Source: Kitasatospora aureofaciens
Lineage (GTDB): Bacteria > Actinomycetota > Actinomycetes > Streptomycetales > Streptomycetaceae
Reading direction: 5' to 3'
NCBI RefSeq assembly: GCF_001188955.3
Contig: NZ_JPRF03000013.1
Coordinates: 164,237 to 228,236 of the forward strand
DNA: 64,000 bases
Shown here: in pieces, positions 56,292-64,000 of the stretch
Layout of the letters: the number at the start of each line of letters is the position of its first letter
Numbering within the stretch: the first letter of the stretch is position 1
The notes under the pieces: generated by a model
The model's database searches: none
What the model saw: only the letters and a program-made list of their open reading frames with translations
Told to the model about the DNA's origin: nothing
Translations under genes and position numbers: made by a program

Positions 56292-57428
56292 GTGTCGATG
56301 TCCACGCGCCTGTGTGCGCTGGCCGCTTCCGTCGCGCTGCTCACCGCCCTCGCCGTCCCGGCGGCCGCCGCCGACCCGGGAGCTGCGGCCGGTTCGGGCG
56401 CCCCGACCGTCAACCTCGCCACCAACCCCGGGTTCGAGCTGCCCTCCCCCAACCTCGCCGACTGGGGCAGCGTCCCCGGCTGGAACTGCACGGGCGGTCC
56501 GGCCGAGGCGGCCGTCACCACCACGGCCGCCCACTCCGGCACCTCGGCGCTGACCGTCACCCCGGCGAACGCCGACTCCACCGGCGAGTGCGCGCAGACC
56601 GTCGACGTCCAGCCCGACACCACTTACACCGCCTCCGCCTGGGTGCGCGGCAACTTCGTCCACCTGGGCGCCACCGGCACCGGTCACGACGTCGCCCCCG
56701 CCTGGACCGCGACCACGTCCGGCGGGTGGCAGCAACTGACCACCCGCTTCACCACCGGCCCGAACGCCCGTAGCATCCGGCTGTACGTGCACGGCTGGTA
56801 CCAGCAGGGCCCGTTCTCGGTGGACGACGTACGGGTGGACGGCCCGGCACCCGCACCCGCGGTCGCGGCGGGCTCCATCCCGACGACCGACAAGGTCGTC
56901 TTCTTCACCGTGGACGACGGCTGGCAGCGCACCCCCGAGGCGGAACGGTTCATCGCCGACCACCACCTGCCGATCACCGCCTTCCCACTGCCCATGCCGG
57001 CCGGCACCGACCCGGACTTCTTCAAGCGGGTCACCGCCGTGCCCGGCTCCTCCGTCCAGGACCACAGCGTCTCGCACTCCGACCTCAGCAAGCTCCCGCT
57101 GGAGCAGCAGCAGGTCGAGATCTGCGACGCGCGCGACACGATGACCCGCCTGTTCGGCACCGCACCCGTGGTGTTCCGCCCGCCGTTCTTCACCTGGAAC
57201 ACCGACACCCTGCAGGCCGCCGCCAACTGCGGCATCCGCACGGTGCTGACCGCGGACGCGGACTTCAGCTGGGGCGCCTCCAACATCTGGCACCCGGGGC
57301 TGCTCCAGCCCGGTGACGTGGTCCTGATGCACTGGACCGACGCCCTCGCCGCCGACCTGCCCCGCGCCCTCGCGGCCGCCGAGGCCGCGGGACTCAAGCC
57401 GGCCGGGCTGGTGGACTACCTGCACTGA
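56292..57428 (+). CDS. Secreted polysaccharide deacetylase with carbohydrate-binding-like domain
   Basis: 378 residues: signal peptide ending in an AAA-type site near 27, a jelly-roll CBM_4_9-like domain (about 38-185, NLATNPGFELP, VDVQPDTTYTASAWVRG), then a NodB domain with the FFTVDDG metal/catalytic motif at 204-210, HSVSH, RPPFFTWN and a C-terminal VLMHWTD. It probably removes acetyl groups from an extracellular or wall polysaccharide. GTG start with GGAG seven bases upstream; ATG two codons on is possible. Confidence 0.9.
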   Translation: MSMSTRLCALAASVALLTALAVPAAAADPGAAAGSGAPTVNLATNPGFELPSPNLADWGSVPGWNCTGGPAEAAVTTTAAHSGTSALTVTPANADSTGECAQTVDVQPDTTYTASAWVRGNFVHLGATGTGHDVAPAWTATTSGGWQQLTTRFTTGPNARSIRLYVHGWYQQGPFSVDDVRVDGPAPAPAVAAGSIPTTDKVVFFTVDDGWQRTPEAERFIADHHLPITAFPLPMPAGTDPDFFKRVTAVPGSSVQDHSVSHSDLSKLPLEQQQVEICDARDTMTRLFGTAPVVFRPPFFTWNTDTLQAAANCGIRTVLTADADFSWGASNIWHPGLLQPGDVVLMHWTDALAADLPRALAAAEAAGLKPAGLVDYLH

Positions 57429-57527
57429 CGGGCACCCGGGCTGGCAAGGCTGGCGGGCCGTCATCTGTCATCTCTTCACGCCGGCTTCCGGCGGGCCGGG
57501 ATCGCCCCCGTGCTCCGGACGGTGCTG

Positions 57528-58367
57528 TCACCACTCGCCGCGGTGGCCGATCACCCGGAAGCTGCCCACGACGCCATCGCAATCGAAGGCGCCACCGAAA
57601 TCGGACTCGTCCTCGTCGAAGTGGCGGGCCGCCACGCCGTTGGTGGAGCTGTGGGGGCCCACGACGGCGACCGGACCACCGTGGTCGCAGTTGAAGCCGC
57701 GGAAGACCTCGATGGTCTTCCAGCTGTCGTTGAAAACGTTGAAACTGGTAGCACCCAGGCCGCTGGCCGTGGTGATGCAGCCCTCGGTGTGGGCGGAGAA
57801 CGTTCGTTCGTTGAAGAAGATCCTCCCCTCCTTGTGGCGGTGGCCGCGCTCGCCGCCCTCGTGGCCGCGTCCGCCGTGTTCGCCCTCACCGTGTTCGCCG
57901 CCCTCGTGGCCGCGTCCACCGCCCTCGCCGCGGTCGCCGCCCTCACCGTGTTCGCCGCCCTCGTGGCCGCGTCCACCGCCCTCGCCGCGTCCACCGCCCT
58001 CGCCGCGTCCACCGCCCTCGTGGCCGCGTCCACCGCCCTCGCCGTGTCCACCGCCCTCGCCGCCCTCGTGGCCGCGGTTTTCGTTCTTCTCTCCGCCTGC
58101 GTTGCTGCCGCCAGAGGCGACCGCCTTCTCTCCGCCTGCGTTGCTGCCGCCAGAGGCGACCGCCTTCTCTCCGCCCGCGTTGCCGCCGCCAGGGGCGGCC
58201 GCGGCCGGGGCGGCTGGTTGGGCTGGCGGGGCCGCAGGCTGGGCTGCCGGCTGGACGGGCGGCGGCGCTGGGGTGGTTCCGGAAGACGAGGCGTACGTGA
58301 TGCCGGTGGCCGCAAGGACCGTCGTGCCTATTCCGGCAGCGGTCAAAGTTAGTGCGCGCGTGAACAT
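57528..58367 (-). CDS. Secreted Gly/His/Glu-repeat protein
   Basis: 279 residues. Signal peptide 1-28 with an AAT/YAS-type end; a Pro/Ala linker; three NAGGEKAVASGGS-like 13-residue repeats; then about 80 residues of imperfect GGGRGHEGG/GGEHGEGG repeats rich in His and Glu that could bind metal; then a globular C-terminal region of about 95 residues with three Cys (GCITT, FNCDHGG, FDCDGV). AGAGAAG lies before the ATG. No recognised family for the C-terminal domain. Single gene, transcribed against the deacetylase gene. Possibly wall-associated or extracellular metal binding. Confidence 0.75.
   Translation of the reverse strand: MFTRALTLTAAGIGTTVLAATGITYASSSGTTPAPPPVQPAAQPAAPPAQPAAPAAAAPGGGNAGGEKAVASGGSNAGGEKAVASGGSNAGGEKNENRGHEGGEGGGHGEGGGRGHEGGGRGEGGGRGEGGGRGHEGGEHGEGGDRGEGGGRGHEGGEHGEGEHGGRGHEGGERGHRHKEGRIFFNERTFSAHTEGCITTASGLGATSFNVFNDSWKTIEVFRGFNCDHGGPVAVVGPHSSTNGVAARHFDEDESDFGGAFDCDGVVGSFRVIGHRGEW
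57850..58190. repeat. Coding tandem repeats
   Basis: Within the secreted protein gene: a 39-base unit present about twice and a partial third copy (58096-58190), and a shorter CGCCCTCGTGGCCGCGTCCAC-family repeat (57850-58080) encoding the GRGHEGG region. All in frame, so likely to vary in copy number by slippage. Confidence 0.8.
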
Positions 58368-58679
58368 GTCACTTCTCTCTGTCGCGAGGACGCCGACCAG
58401 GCGTCCGATCTGCGATGAACGTAATGAGAGCTCTTGTGGCTGGCATTTCGGACATGCCCAAGGTGTGACGCCATGGGGCCAGCCAGGTGGAATTGCGGCA
58501 CGCATCGCATACCGATCAAAGATCTGAGGCCTGGTGGATCACGACCCCTCGGGGGGCGACGCGCGGTCCTGAGTGGAGGTCAGCGCACCGCGATCCGTCC
58601 CGGACGAGCGCTCGACAGCCCAGCGCCTCCGCCGGATCGGAACCAGGACGGCGATCGGGGTGAGGGCGATCGCCCGGGT

Positions 58680-58801
58680 GGGTGCACCACGACCCGACTG
58701 ATCATCCGCCGAGGCTTCGGCTTCCACTCCGCAGACGCCGTCATCGCCCTGGTCGTGCTCACCCTCGCCCCCCGCCCCGCCCTCCCGGGGCGCCAACCCA
58801 C
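58680..58801 (+). pseudogene. Remnant of a transposase C-terminus (ISL3-like)
   Basis: A plus-strand reading gives LIIRRGFGFHSADAVIAL then TLAPRPALPGR, the style of C-terminal ends of some actinomycete ISL3-family transposases (GFHS-ALIALAML ... LPGR). The catalytic domain is missing upstream. It is preserved only as about 37 residues. Identification rests on memory of the family's ending and needs a search. Confidence 0.4.
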
Positions 58802-58884
58802 AACGGCCTGACCCACACATCAAGCAGGAGAGCCTGTCTTCCGCCATCTCTTCGCCGCCATCCGTCCGCCGGTGATCTTGTGCG

Positions 58885-58914
58885 TTGACAGGGCGTCCGT
58901 GGCATGGCTCTAAT
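58885..58914 (+). promoter_or_regulatory. Consensus-like sigma-70 (HrdB-type) promoter
   Basis: TTGACA (perfect -35), 18-base spacer, TCTAAT (five of six to TATAAT). Transcription would start near 58921 and run through about 200 bases of leader to the 59124 gene. Unusually close to consensus for this DNA. Confidence 0.65.
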
Positions 58915-59123
58915 GGGGGCGTGCAGCGCGGCGTCGGCCACTGAGCAGTGGGCCGGCCGACAGCCGAGCCAGCACCTGATGTGCAAGGGGACGATGCGCG
59001 ATGAGTACTTTCTCCGCTGCCCTGATCTGACCCAGGCGGCCACTGCGGTGTCCGCCGAGTTGTTTGCGCGCGCCGCGTGTGGCCGCTGATCCTCGAGTTC
59101 CCAGGAGACTTCACCACACACGC

Positions 59124-60011
59124 ATGCCTATGTCCTTCAATCTGAACATCATCGAGGAGTTCCGCGCGAACGGCGGCCGGGTCGGCGGACCGTTCGAGGG
59201 CGGCGACCTGCTGTTGCTGACCACCACCGGGGCTCGCTCCGGTCGGCCGCACACCGTGCCGCTGGGGTTCGTCCGGTCCGAGGGCCTGCTCCTGGTCGTC
59301 GCCTCGGCGGCCGGGGCGCCGGAGCACCCGCAGTGGTACCGCAACCTGCTGGCCCATCCGGTGGTGCGGGTCGAACTCGGCACCGAGACCTTCGACGCGA
59401 TCGCCGTGCCCGCCGAAGGTGACCGCCGCAAGCGGCTGTTCGAGACCGTGGTCCGTACGGCGCCCGGGTACGGCGACTACCAGGCGCACACCGAACGGGA
59501 GTTGCCGGTGGTCGTGCTGGAACGGCCCGAGGCGCCGCCAGGTCTGCCGAGCGAGGCGCGCAGTTTGGCCGACAAGCTGCTGGAGGCGCACACCTGGCTG
59601 CGGGCCCAGCTGCGCCACGTCCGGGCCGAGGCGCAGTCGCACTCCCCCGGCCGCCCGGCCGGGCTCGGACTCCAACTGCGCCAGCACTGCCTGGCGTTCT
59701 GCGCCGGGTTGACCCACCACCACACCGGGGAGGACTCCGCGATCTTCCCGGCCCTCGCGCGCAGCCACCCCGAGCTCGCCGGAGTGCTGGAGCAACTCGG
59801 CGAGCAGCACCGGGCCATCGGGCGGATCAAGGATGAGCTGGTGGCACTGCTCGCCGAGATCGGGATCTCCGAGCCGGACCGGCTGCGGTCCGAACTGGAC
59901 CGGATGTCAGCGGAGTTGGAAACGCACCTCGACCACGAGGAGGCGGAGCTGTTGCCGGCGCTCGCCGGGATCCCCTTCCCGCCGGTGCGGCCGGGGCCGA
60001 CCGCGCTCTGA
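59124..60011 (+). CDS. Fusion: F420-type nitroreductase family domain + hemerythrin domain
   Basis: 295 residues. N-terminal half (1-125) is a deazaflavin-dependent nitroreductase-like split barrel: GGDLLLLTTTGARSGRPHTVPLGF, HPQWYRNLLAHP and a TPGYGDYQ-like APGYGDYQ. The C-terminal half (about 145-285) is a hemerythrin-like four-helix bundle with His/Glu ligands in LEAHTWL, QHCLAF, THHHTGED, GEQHRAIG and THLDHEEAELLP. Probable role in redox or O2/NO sensing and detoxification. AGGAGA is 15 bases ahead of the ATG, so a start at 59130 is possible. Confidence 0.85.
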   Translation: MPMSFNLNIIEEFRANGGRVGGPFEGGDLLLLTTTGARSGRPHTVPLGFVRSEGLLLVVASAAGAPEHPQWYRNLLAHPVVRVELGTETFDAIAVPAEGDRRKRLFETVVRTAPGYGDYQAHTERELPVVVLERPEAPPGLPSEARSLADKLLEAHTWLRAQLRHVRAEAQSHSPGRPAGLGLQLRQHCLAFCAGLTHHHTGEDSAIFPALARSHPELAGVLEQLGEQHRAIGRIKDELVALLAEIGISEPDRLRSELDRMSAELETHLDHEEAELLPALAGIPFPPVRPGPTAL

Positions 60012-60096
60012 TCCTGCGGTGCCCTGATCCGGCGGCACCGGCTGTCACGTCACGGTCCCGACGGGACGGCGGAACCAGGGCGGGACGGGCCCGGTC

Positions 60097-60894
60097 TCAG
60101 GACTGGCTGAAGACCGGGAGGTAGCCGTCGGCCTGGCCGGACGAGTTCGGGTGGTAGCTCTCGTCGATCGGCCAGGTGGTGCTGTGCAGCCAGGTGTCCA
60201 GCCCGCCGCAGATCTCGTGCCCGGCGAAGGTGTCGCGCACGTCGGCGAAGGTGAAGCCGGCGTTGGCGACCTCCTTGGAGATGACGCTGTCCAGCGTGTC
60301 GGCGGCCTCGTTGATGGCGGCGCGCTTGGTGTCGCCGATGCCGAAGAGGCAGTAGCCGCCGATCTGGTAGAGGTGCGGGTAGCCCATCACCACGACGTGG
60401 GCGTTCGGCGACTTCGACTTGATCGCGGAGTACACCTGGTCCAGCTGGCCCGGCAGGGTGTTGACCGCGTAGTTCTCGGCCGTGTTGACGGCGTTGAGGC
60501 AGTCGCTGTCGGAACCGAGCACGCAGGTCTGCATGGTGCTGGAGAACCCGGCGTCGTTGCCGCCGATCGTGAGACTGACCAGCGTGGTGGAACTCTTCAG
60601 CGCGGAGATCTGGCTGTTGAGGACGTCACCGGTTCTGGCGCCCGAACAGGCGACGAAGGAGAAGGAGGACGGGGAGTTCGCGTTCGACCACAGGTAGGCG
60701 TAGGCGTTGGTGCTGCGCTTGCAACTACCGCTGTCACTCAGGTAGTTGCCGGCACCGACGCCGGCCGAGTAGGAGTCCCCGAGCGCCACGTAGTTGACGC
60801 CGGCCGCGTTGGCGGACGACGCCGTGAAGAGCGTCGTCATGGCGAGGACGGCCGCTGTCGCGGCGACGGAGAGAGCACGAGCTGGGCGGAACAT
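60097..60894 (-). CDS. Secreted SGNH/GDSL lipase-esterase (copy 1)
   Basis: 265 residues: signal peptide with ANA cleavage near 30; catalytic Ser41 in GDSYSAG; Gly-Asn in IGGNDAG; Asp244 and His248 in DESYHPN near the C-terminus. Six Cys suggest three disulfides, as in the Streptomyces lipase/phospholipase of this clan. GGAGG lies four bases before the ATG. About 800 bases later an almost identical gene follows in the same direction, each with its own leader. Confidence 0.93.
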   Translation of the reverse strand: MFRPARALSVAATAAVLAMTTLFTASSANAAGVNYVALGDSYSAGVGAGNYLSDSGSCKRSTNAYAYLWSNANSPSSFSFVACSGARTGDVLNSQISALKSSTTLVSLTIGGNDAGFSSTMQTCVLGSDSDCLNAVNTAENYAVNTLPGQLDQVYSAIKSKSPNAHVVVMGYPHLYQIGGYCLFGIGDTKRAAINEAADTLDSVISKEVANAGFTFADVRDTFAGHEICGGLDTWLHSTTWPIDESYHPNSSGQADGYLPVFSQS

Positions 60895-61064
60895 CGCACC
60901 TCCAGGTAATGGCGTGGGACACGGAAGGAATGCCGAGCGGTGGACGAAAGCGAGAGTGTTCATGCCAAGGTTGTCGGCGGACCGTGGGCGCGGGGAGAAG
61001 TGAACTGCCCCGGCACAAGGGCGCCGCCACGCGGGCGACCGGGCGGACGTCCTGACCGACGCGC

Positions 61065-61862
61065 TCAGGAGCGACTGAAGACCGGGAGGTAGCCGCTGGC
61101 CTGGCCGGCAGAGGTGGGGTGGTAGCTCTCGTCGATGGGCAGGGTGGTGCTGTGCAGCCAGGTACTCAGCGAGCCGCAGATCTCGTGGTCGGTGAAGGCG
61201 CTGCGCACGTCACCGAAGGTGAAGCCCGCGTTGGCGACCCGCTTGGCGATCACGCCGTCGAGGGCGTCGGCGGCGGCGTTGATGGCGGCGCGCTTGGTGT
61301 CACCGATGCCGAAGAGGCAGTCGCCGCCGACCTTGTACAGGTGCGGGTAGCCCATCACCACGACGTGGGCGTTCGGCGACTTGGACTTGATCGCGGAATA
61401 CACCCGGTCCAACTGGCCCGGCAGGGTGTTGACCGCGTAACTCTTCGCCGTGCTGACGGCGTTGAGGCAGTCGCTGTCGGACCCCAGGACGCAGGTCTTC
61501 ATGGTGTCGGCGAAGCCCGCGTCGTTGCCGCCGACCGACAGGCTGACCAGCGTGGTGGAACTCTTCAGCGCGGAGATCTGACTGTTGAGGACGTCCCCGG
61601 TTCTCGCGCCCGAACAGGCCACGAAGGCGAAGGAGGACGGCTTGTGCGCGTTCTTCCACAGATAGGCGTAGGCGTTGGTGCTGCGTTTGCAGCTACCGCT
61701 GTCGCCCAGGTAGCCGTCGGCACCGACGCCGGCCGAATAGGAGTCCCCGAGGGCGACGTAGTTGACGCCGGCCGCATTGGCGGCGGACGCGGTGAAGAGC
61801 GTCGTCATGGTGAGGCCGGCCGCTATCGCGGCGACGGACAGGACACGAGCAGGGCGGAGCAT
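61065..61862 (-). CDS. Secreted SGNH/GDSL lipase-esterase (copy 2)
   Basis: 265 residues, the same length and layout as copy 1: signal peptide, Ser41 in GDSYSAG, IxGGNDAG (SVGGNDAG), Asp244 and His248 in DESYHPT. Differences from copy 1 are scattered (for example NSPS/HKPS, YQIGGY/YKVGGD), consistent with an older tandem duplication under selection. AGGAGG precedes the ATG. The upstream gene order and flanking words (TTCAxGCCAAGG) are also duplicated. Confidence 0.93.
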   Translation of the reverse strand: MLRPARVLSVAAIAAGLTMTTLFTASAANAAGVNYVALGDSYSAGVGADGYLGDSGSCKRSTNAYAYLWKNAHKPSSFAFVACSGARTGDVLNSQISALKSSTTLVSLSVGGNDAGFADTMKTCVLGSDSDCLNAVSTAKSYAVNTLPGQLDRVYSAIKSKSPNAHVVVMGYPHLYKVGGDCLFGIGDTKRAAINAAADALDGVIAKRVANAGFTFGDVRSAFTDHEICGSLSTWLHSTTLPIDESYHPTSAGQASGYLPVFSRS

Positions 61863-62170
61863 TGCACCTCCTGGTATGACGCGGGTCACAGAAGGGATAC
61901 CAGGCGGTAGCCGAACGCGGAAGCGTTCACGCCAAGGACGTTGACGGACAGTCTGATAGCGGAGAAGTGAACTGCTCCCGACAGAACGTGAGTTCACGCA
62001 GGTGGGTGCTGGTGTATGTCGACGCGCGTCGGTCATCGCGTGTAGACGAAAAACTTTCGAGAAGTCGGCTCGCGGTCAGCCGGCGGTCAGCGTACGGCCG
62101 CCGGTGCGTCAGTTCGCGGCGCGCAACGGCACGCGCGCCGGGGCCCGAACGGTGTTACCGGGGGCGCGAC
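61863..62170. promoter_or_regulatory. Region between Nudix and lipase copy 2
   Basis: 308 bases without a gene. It should hold the copy 2 promoter and the end of the Nudix transcript. A small palindrome CGAAA-AAC-TTTCG lies at 62047-62059. Confidence 0.5.
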
Positions 62171-62809
62171 TCAGCGCCCCGGGGAGCGTCCGCCACCCGG
62201 GTAGACCGGGCCGGGGAAGACCGTGCAGCCCTCGACCGGCAGCTCCTCGATCGTCTCGTTCGCGGCGGCGGGCACGCCGAGCCAATGGACGGCTGCGGCG
62301 ACCGCCGCCCGGGCCTGGCGCAGCCCGGGCGCCCCCCAGCCCAGCAACTCGACCGCGAGCCCCGGCGCGACCAGCAGCCGCCGGTAGTGCCGACCCGAGG
62401 CCGGGTCGGCCTCGCTCGGCCCGACCGCCCGCAGCGCCGCCGCCATCCGGACCCGCGCGCACTCGTGCCCGCCGTTCGCCGAACCGACCCGGTCGTAGAG
62501 GTAGCCGAGGTAGTACGGCCGGCCGATCACGGCCTGGGCCTCCTCGCTCGCCTCCCGGGCCAGCGCGGCCGCCGGGTCAGCGGCGTCCTCCGGCTCCAGC
62601 GAGCCGCCGGGCAGCGAGCAGATCCCGTCCCTCGGGTTCACCAGGGTCAGCACCCGCCCGTCCGGGGCGAACAGCCACCCCCAGGACTGCTTCGTCGGCA
62701 GCCCGTCCGGCACCTGCTCGCCCGGCCGCCACGGCCAGCCCGCCGTGGGACGCCGACGCACCTTCCCGAGCAGCTCGGCGATCTCCGCCGTGAACTCGAT
62801 CCGGCCCAT
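62171..62809 (-). CDS. Nudix hydrolase
   Basis: 212 residues with a Nudix box at about 68-91: GGSLEPEDAAD then LAREASEEA (REx2EE core). Preceded by KQSWGWLFAPDGRVLTLVNP. Probable hydrolysis of a nucleoside-diphosphate-linked compound; substrate unknown. The C-terminal 75 residues (HYRRLLVAPGLAVELLGWG) are longer than in minimal Nudix proteins. Purine-rich bases precede the ATG. Confidence 0.88.
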   Translation of the reverse strand: MGRIEFTAEIAELLGKVRRRPTAGWPWRPGEQVPDGLPTKQSWGWLFAPDGRVLTLVNPRDGICSLPGGSLEPEDAADPAAALAREASEEAQAVIGRPYYLGYLYDRVGSANGGHECARVRMAAALRAVGPSEADPASGRHYRRLLVAPGLAVELLGWGAPGLRQARAAVAAAVHWLGVPAAANETIEELPVEGCTVFPGPVYPGGGRSPGR

Positions 62810-62998
62810 GCCGCGCGTCCCCCCTCTCGCTGTCGGGCTCGCCGGACCTGCGGAGCACGGTTCGAGCAGAGCGGCCGGAGCGGCGGCGTGGGGTACCGCG
62901 CGCTCCTGCTGTTGATCTTCTCCGATCTTCCCCGAACAGGCGGTCGATGAACAGTCCCCAGCACCGCATGGCGGATGCGGCGGCCGCGAACACCCTGA

Positions 62999-64000
62999 TC
63001 ACCCCAGCGGCCCACCCCCGCCCCCGGCTTCGGCCCCCGCCCCCGGGAAGTCCGGCAGCCGGAACCCCGGCTGCGGGACCACACCGGGCGGGAAGGGCAG
63101 CCCGCGCGCCGCGTCGTCGGCCAGTTCGTCGAACACCTCGTGGGCGGTCATCGGCCGCAGCCGCCCACCGGCCAGCGCCCAGCCCCGCACCCGCGGCCCG
63201 GGCCCCGGTCCGCCCGGCGGCCCGCCCGAGGGCCCGTCGGGCGACCTGTCCGGCGGCCCGTCCCCGTTCCCCGCGGACGGATCGCCGTGCAGGAGCAGCG
63301 CCCCCTCACCGCCCGAGGCCACCCCGGCCGCGAGCGTGACGCAGAACGCCTCCGCATCCCGCCCGGCGGGGTGCAGGTGCCCCCGCTCCACGCAGACGTC
63401 CACAGCCGAGGTGAGTTCCTCGCCGTCCTCCGGACCGTGGCAGCGCAGCGTCAGCAGGTGGCAGCCCTCCCCCGCACCCTCGGCCAGCGCCAGGTAGACC
63501 GAGGTCACGTACCTCATCACGGCCGCCATCCGCCGCTGCCCCGTCGGGTCGTCACCCACCGCGCCCAGCAGCGCCGCGCAGGCCACGGACATCCGCACCC
63601 GCGCCCGGTGGTCGTCCAGCAGCACCGGCAGGAGGTCCACCAGCGGCTCCCCCGCGTAGACGAATGGCTCGCCGGCCAGCTCCGGATCCCCCGCGTACGC
63701 GACCCGCGCGGCCGGGGCCCGGGGATCGAGCCCGAGCGCCGAGCAGTAGTCCTCGAAGTCACCCGCCTCCAGCACGCGCAGGTGAACCTCCAGCCCCTGC
63801 TCGTACAGGCCCGTCAGCTGCTGCTGCGCCCGCAGCAGGTACTCCTGGTGCCCGAGCGCACCGAACAGCCCGTACTTCGCCAGCCCGGCGAAGTCGGCCC
63901 CGGCCGCCGACACCGCGTGACCCACCAGCGAGCGCCCGCACACCTCGTGCAGCACCTTGGGCAGCTTGTTCGACTTCATCCGGGTCCCGCCACCGGCGGC
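62999..64000 (-). CDS. GlmU N-terminal signature fused to a hypothetical actinomycete protein; 5' end outside window
   Basis: Reading into the window from its right edge, the frame gives AAGGGTRMKS, LPKVLHEVCGRSLVGHAVSAAG: the N-terminal nucleotidyltransferase signature of GlmU (bifunctional GlcNAc-1-P uridyltransferase). It then changes abruptly at about 63910 to ADFAGLAKYGLFGALGHQEYL and continues as a different 300-residue protein of unknown function, with a Gly/Pro-rich stretch near residue 245. No GlmU body follows. Either a natural fusion or recombination, or an assembly junction. An internal ATG at 63979 has no ribosome site. Confidence 0.65.
   Translation of the reverse strand, partial: AAGGGTRMKSNKLPKVLHEVCGRSLVGHAVSAAGADFAGLAKYGLFGALGHQEYLLRAQQQLTGLYEQGLEVHLRVLEAGDFEDYCSALGLDPRAPAARVAYAGDPELAGEPFVYAGEPLVDLLPVLLDDHRARVRMSVACAALLGAVGDDPTGQRRMAAVMRYVTSVYLALAEGAGEGCHLLTLRCHGPEDGEELTSAVDVCVERGHLHPAGRDAEAFCVTLAAGVASGGEGALLLHGDPSAGNGDGPPDRSPDGPSGGPPGGPGPGPRVRGWALAGGRLRPMTAHEVFDELADDAARGLPFPPGVVPQPGFRLPDFPGAGAEAGGGGGPLG

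Larger units (their letters stand above)
58368..59123. other. 756-base gap with transposase remnant and promoter
   Basis: Between the secreted protein and the nitroreductase-hemerythrin gene no complete gene is supported. It holds an apparent transposase tail (58680-58801), a strong consensus-like promoter (58885-58914) and a possible leader hairpin at 58933-58961. Confidence 0.65.

Noticed and set aside
57850..58190. Regularly spaced repeats considered as a CRISPR-like array
   Set aside because: Repeats are contiguous without unique spacers and stay in frame, encoding Gly/His/Glu repeats of a secreted protein.
58904..59089. 61-codon plus-strand frame upstream of the nitroreductase-hemerythrin gene
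   Set aside because: It would begin before the predicted transcript start of the promoter at 58885-58914, has no ribosome site and no recognisable protein pattern.

Overview
The window is very GC-rich DNA with strong third-position G/C bias, GTG starts, four-base ATGA/GTGA stop-start overlaps, a complete conservon (cvnA-D), PucR/IclR/TetR regulators and many secreted hydrolases. This points to a chromosomal segment of a Streptomycetaceae actinomycete (Streptomyces or Kitasatospora); the genus cannot be settled from the sequence alone. No rRNA, tRNA, CRISPR array or intact mobile element was recognised.

Layout. 1-3463 (minus): a sugar ABC transporter operon (binding lipoprotein, permease, ATPase) ending in a ROK sugar kinase cut by the left edge. 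3768-4895: a membrane-anchored alpha/beta esterase with a paralogue at 40211-41362. 5173-14012: a PucR regulator divergent from the three xanthine dehydrogenase subunit genes, a purine permease and the XdhC maturation factor. 14030-19524 (minus): a LysE exporter, then a tight four-gene operon of a ferritin-like diiron protein, a ferredoxin-domain reductase, an M24 pita-bread protein and an EphD-like hydrolase/SDR fusion. 19720-38508: an IclR regulator, catalase, and the rest of the purine/allantoin/glyoxylate island: allantoicase, allantoinase, glycerate kinase, tartronate semialdehyde reductase, hydroxypyruvate isomerase, OHCU decarboxylase, hydroxyisourate hydrolase, uricase, urate/xanthine permease, 8-oxoguanine/guanine deaminase, an allophanate-hydrolase-C-domain protein, malate synthase and an AllR-like IclR regulator. 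38691-47327: assorted genes, including a TetR/SDR pair, a TetR-DUF4865-CMD-phosphotriesterase operon and an aldo/keto reductase. 47431-53680: a receiver-less winged-helix regulator, a possible Cys-rich leader peptide and the conservon. 54209-64000: an acyl-CoA ligase, a secreted polysaccharide deacetylase, a secreted Gly/His/Glu-repeat protein, a decayed transposase tail, a nitroreductase-hemerythrin fusion, two tandem SGNH lipases, a Nudix hydrolase, and, at the right edge, an unknown protein fused to the N-terminal signature of GlmU.

How the genes work together. Purines enter through two NCS2-type permeases and are deaminated and oxidised to urate by guanine deaminase and xanthine dehydrogenase. 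Uricase, UraH and UraD make allantoin, with catalase probably removing the H2O2. AllB and Alc make ureidoglycolate. The resulting glyoxylate goes to malate through AceB, or, by way of a carboligase not present here, to glycerate through GlxR and glycerate kinase. A recurrent palindrome, TTCAAC-N5-GTTGAA, lies upstream of allR/aceB, of the OHCU decarboxylase gene and of hyi, with a degenerate copy upstream of allB. It is the likely AllR operator and defines the glyoxylate/allantoin regulon; the xanthine dehydrogenase half lacks it and is more likely under PucR.
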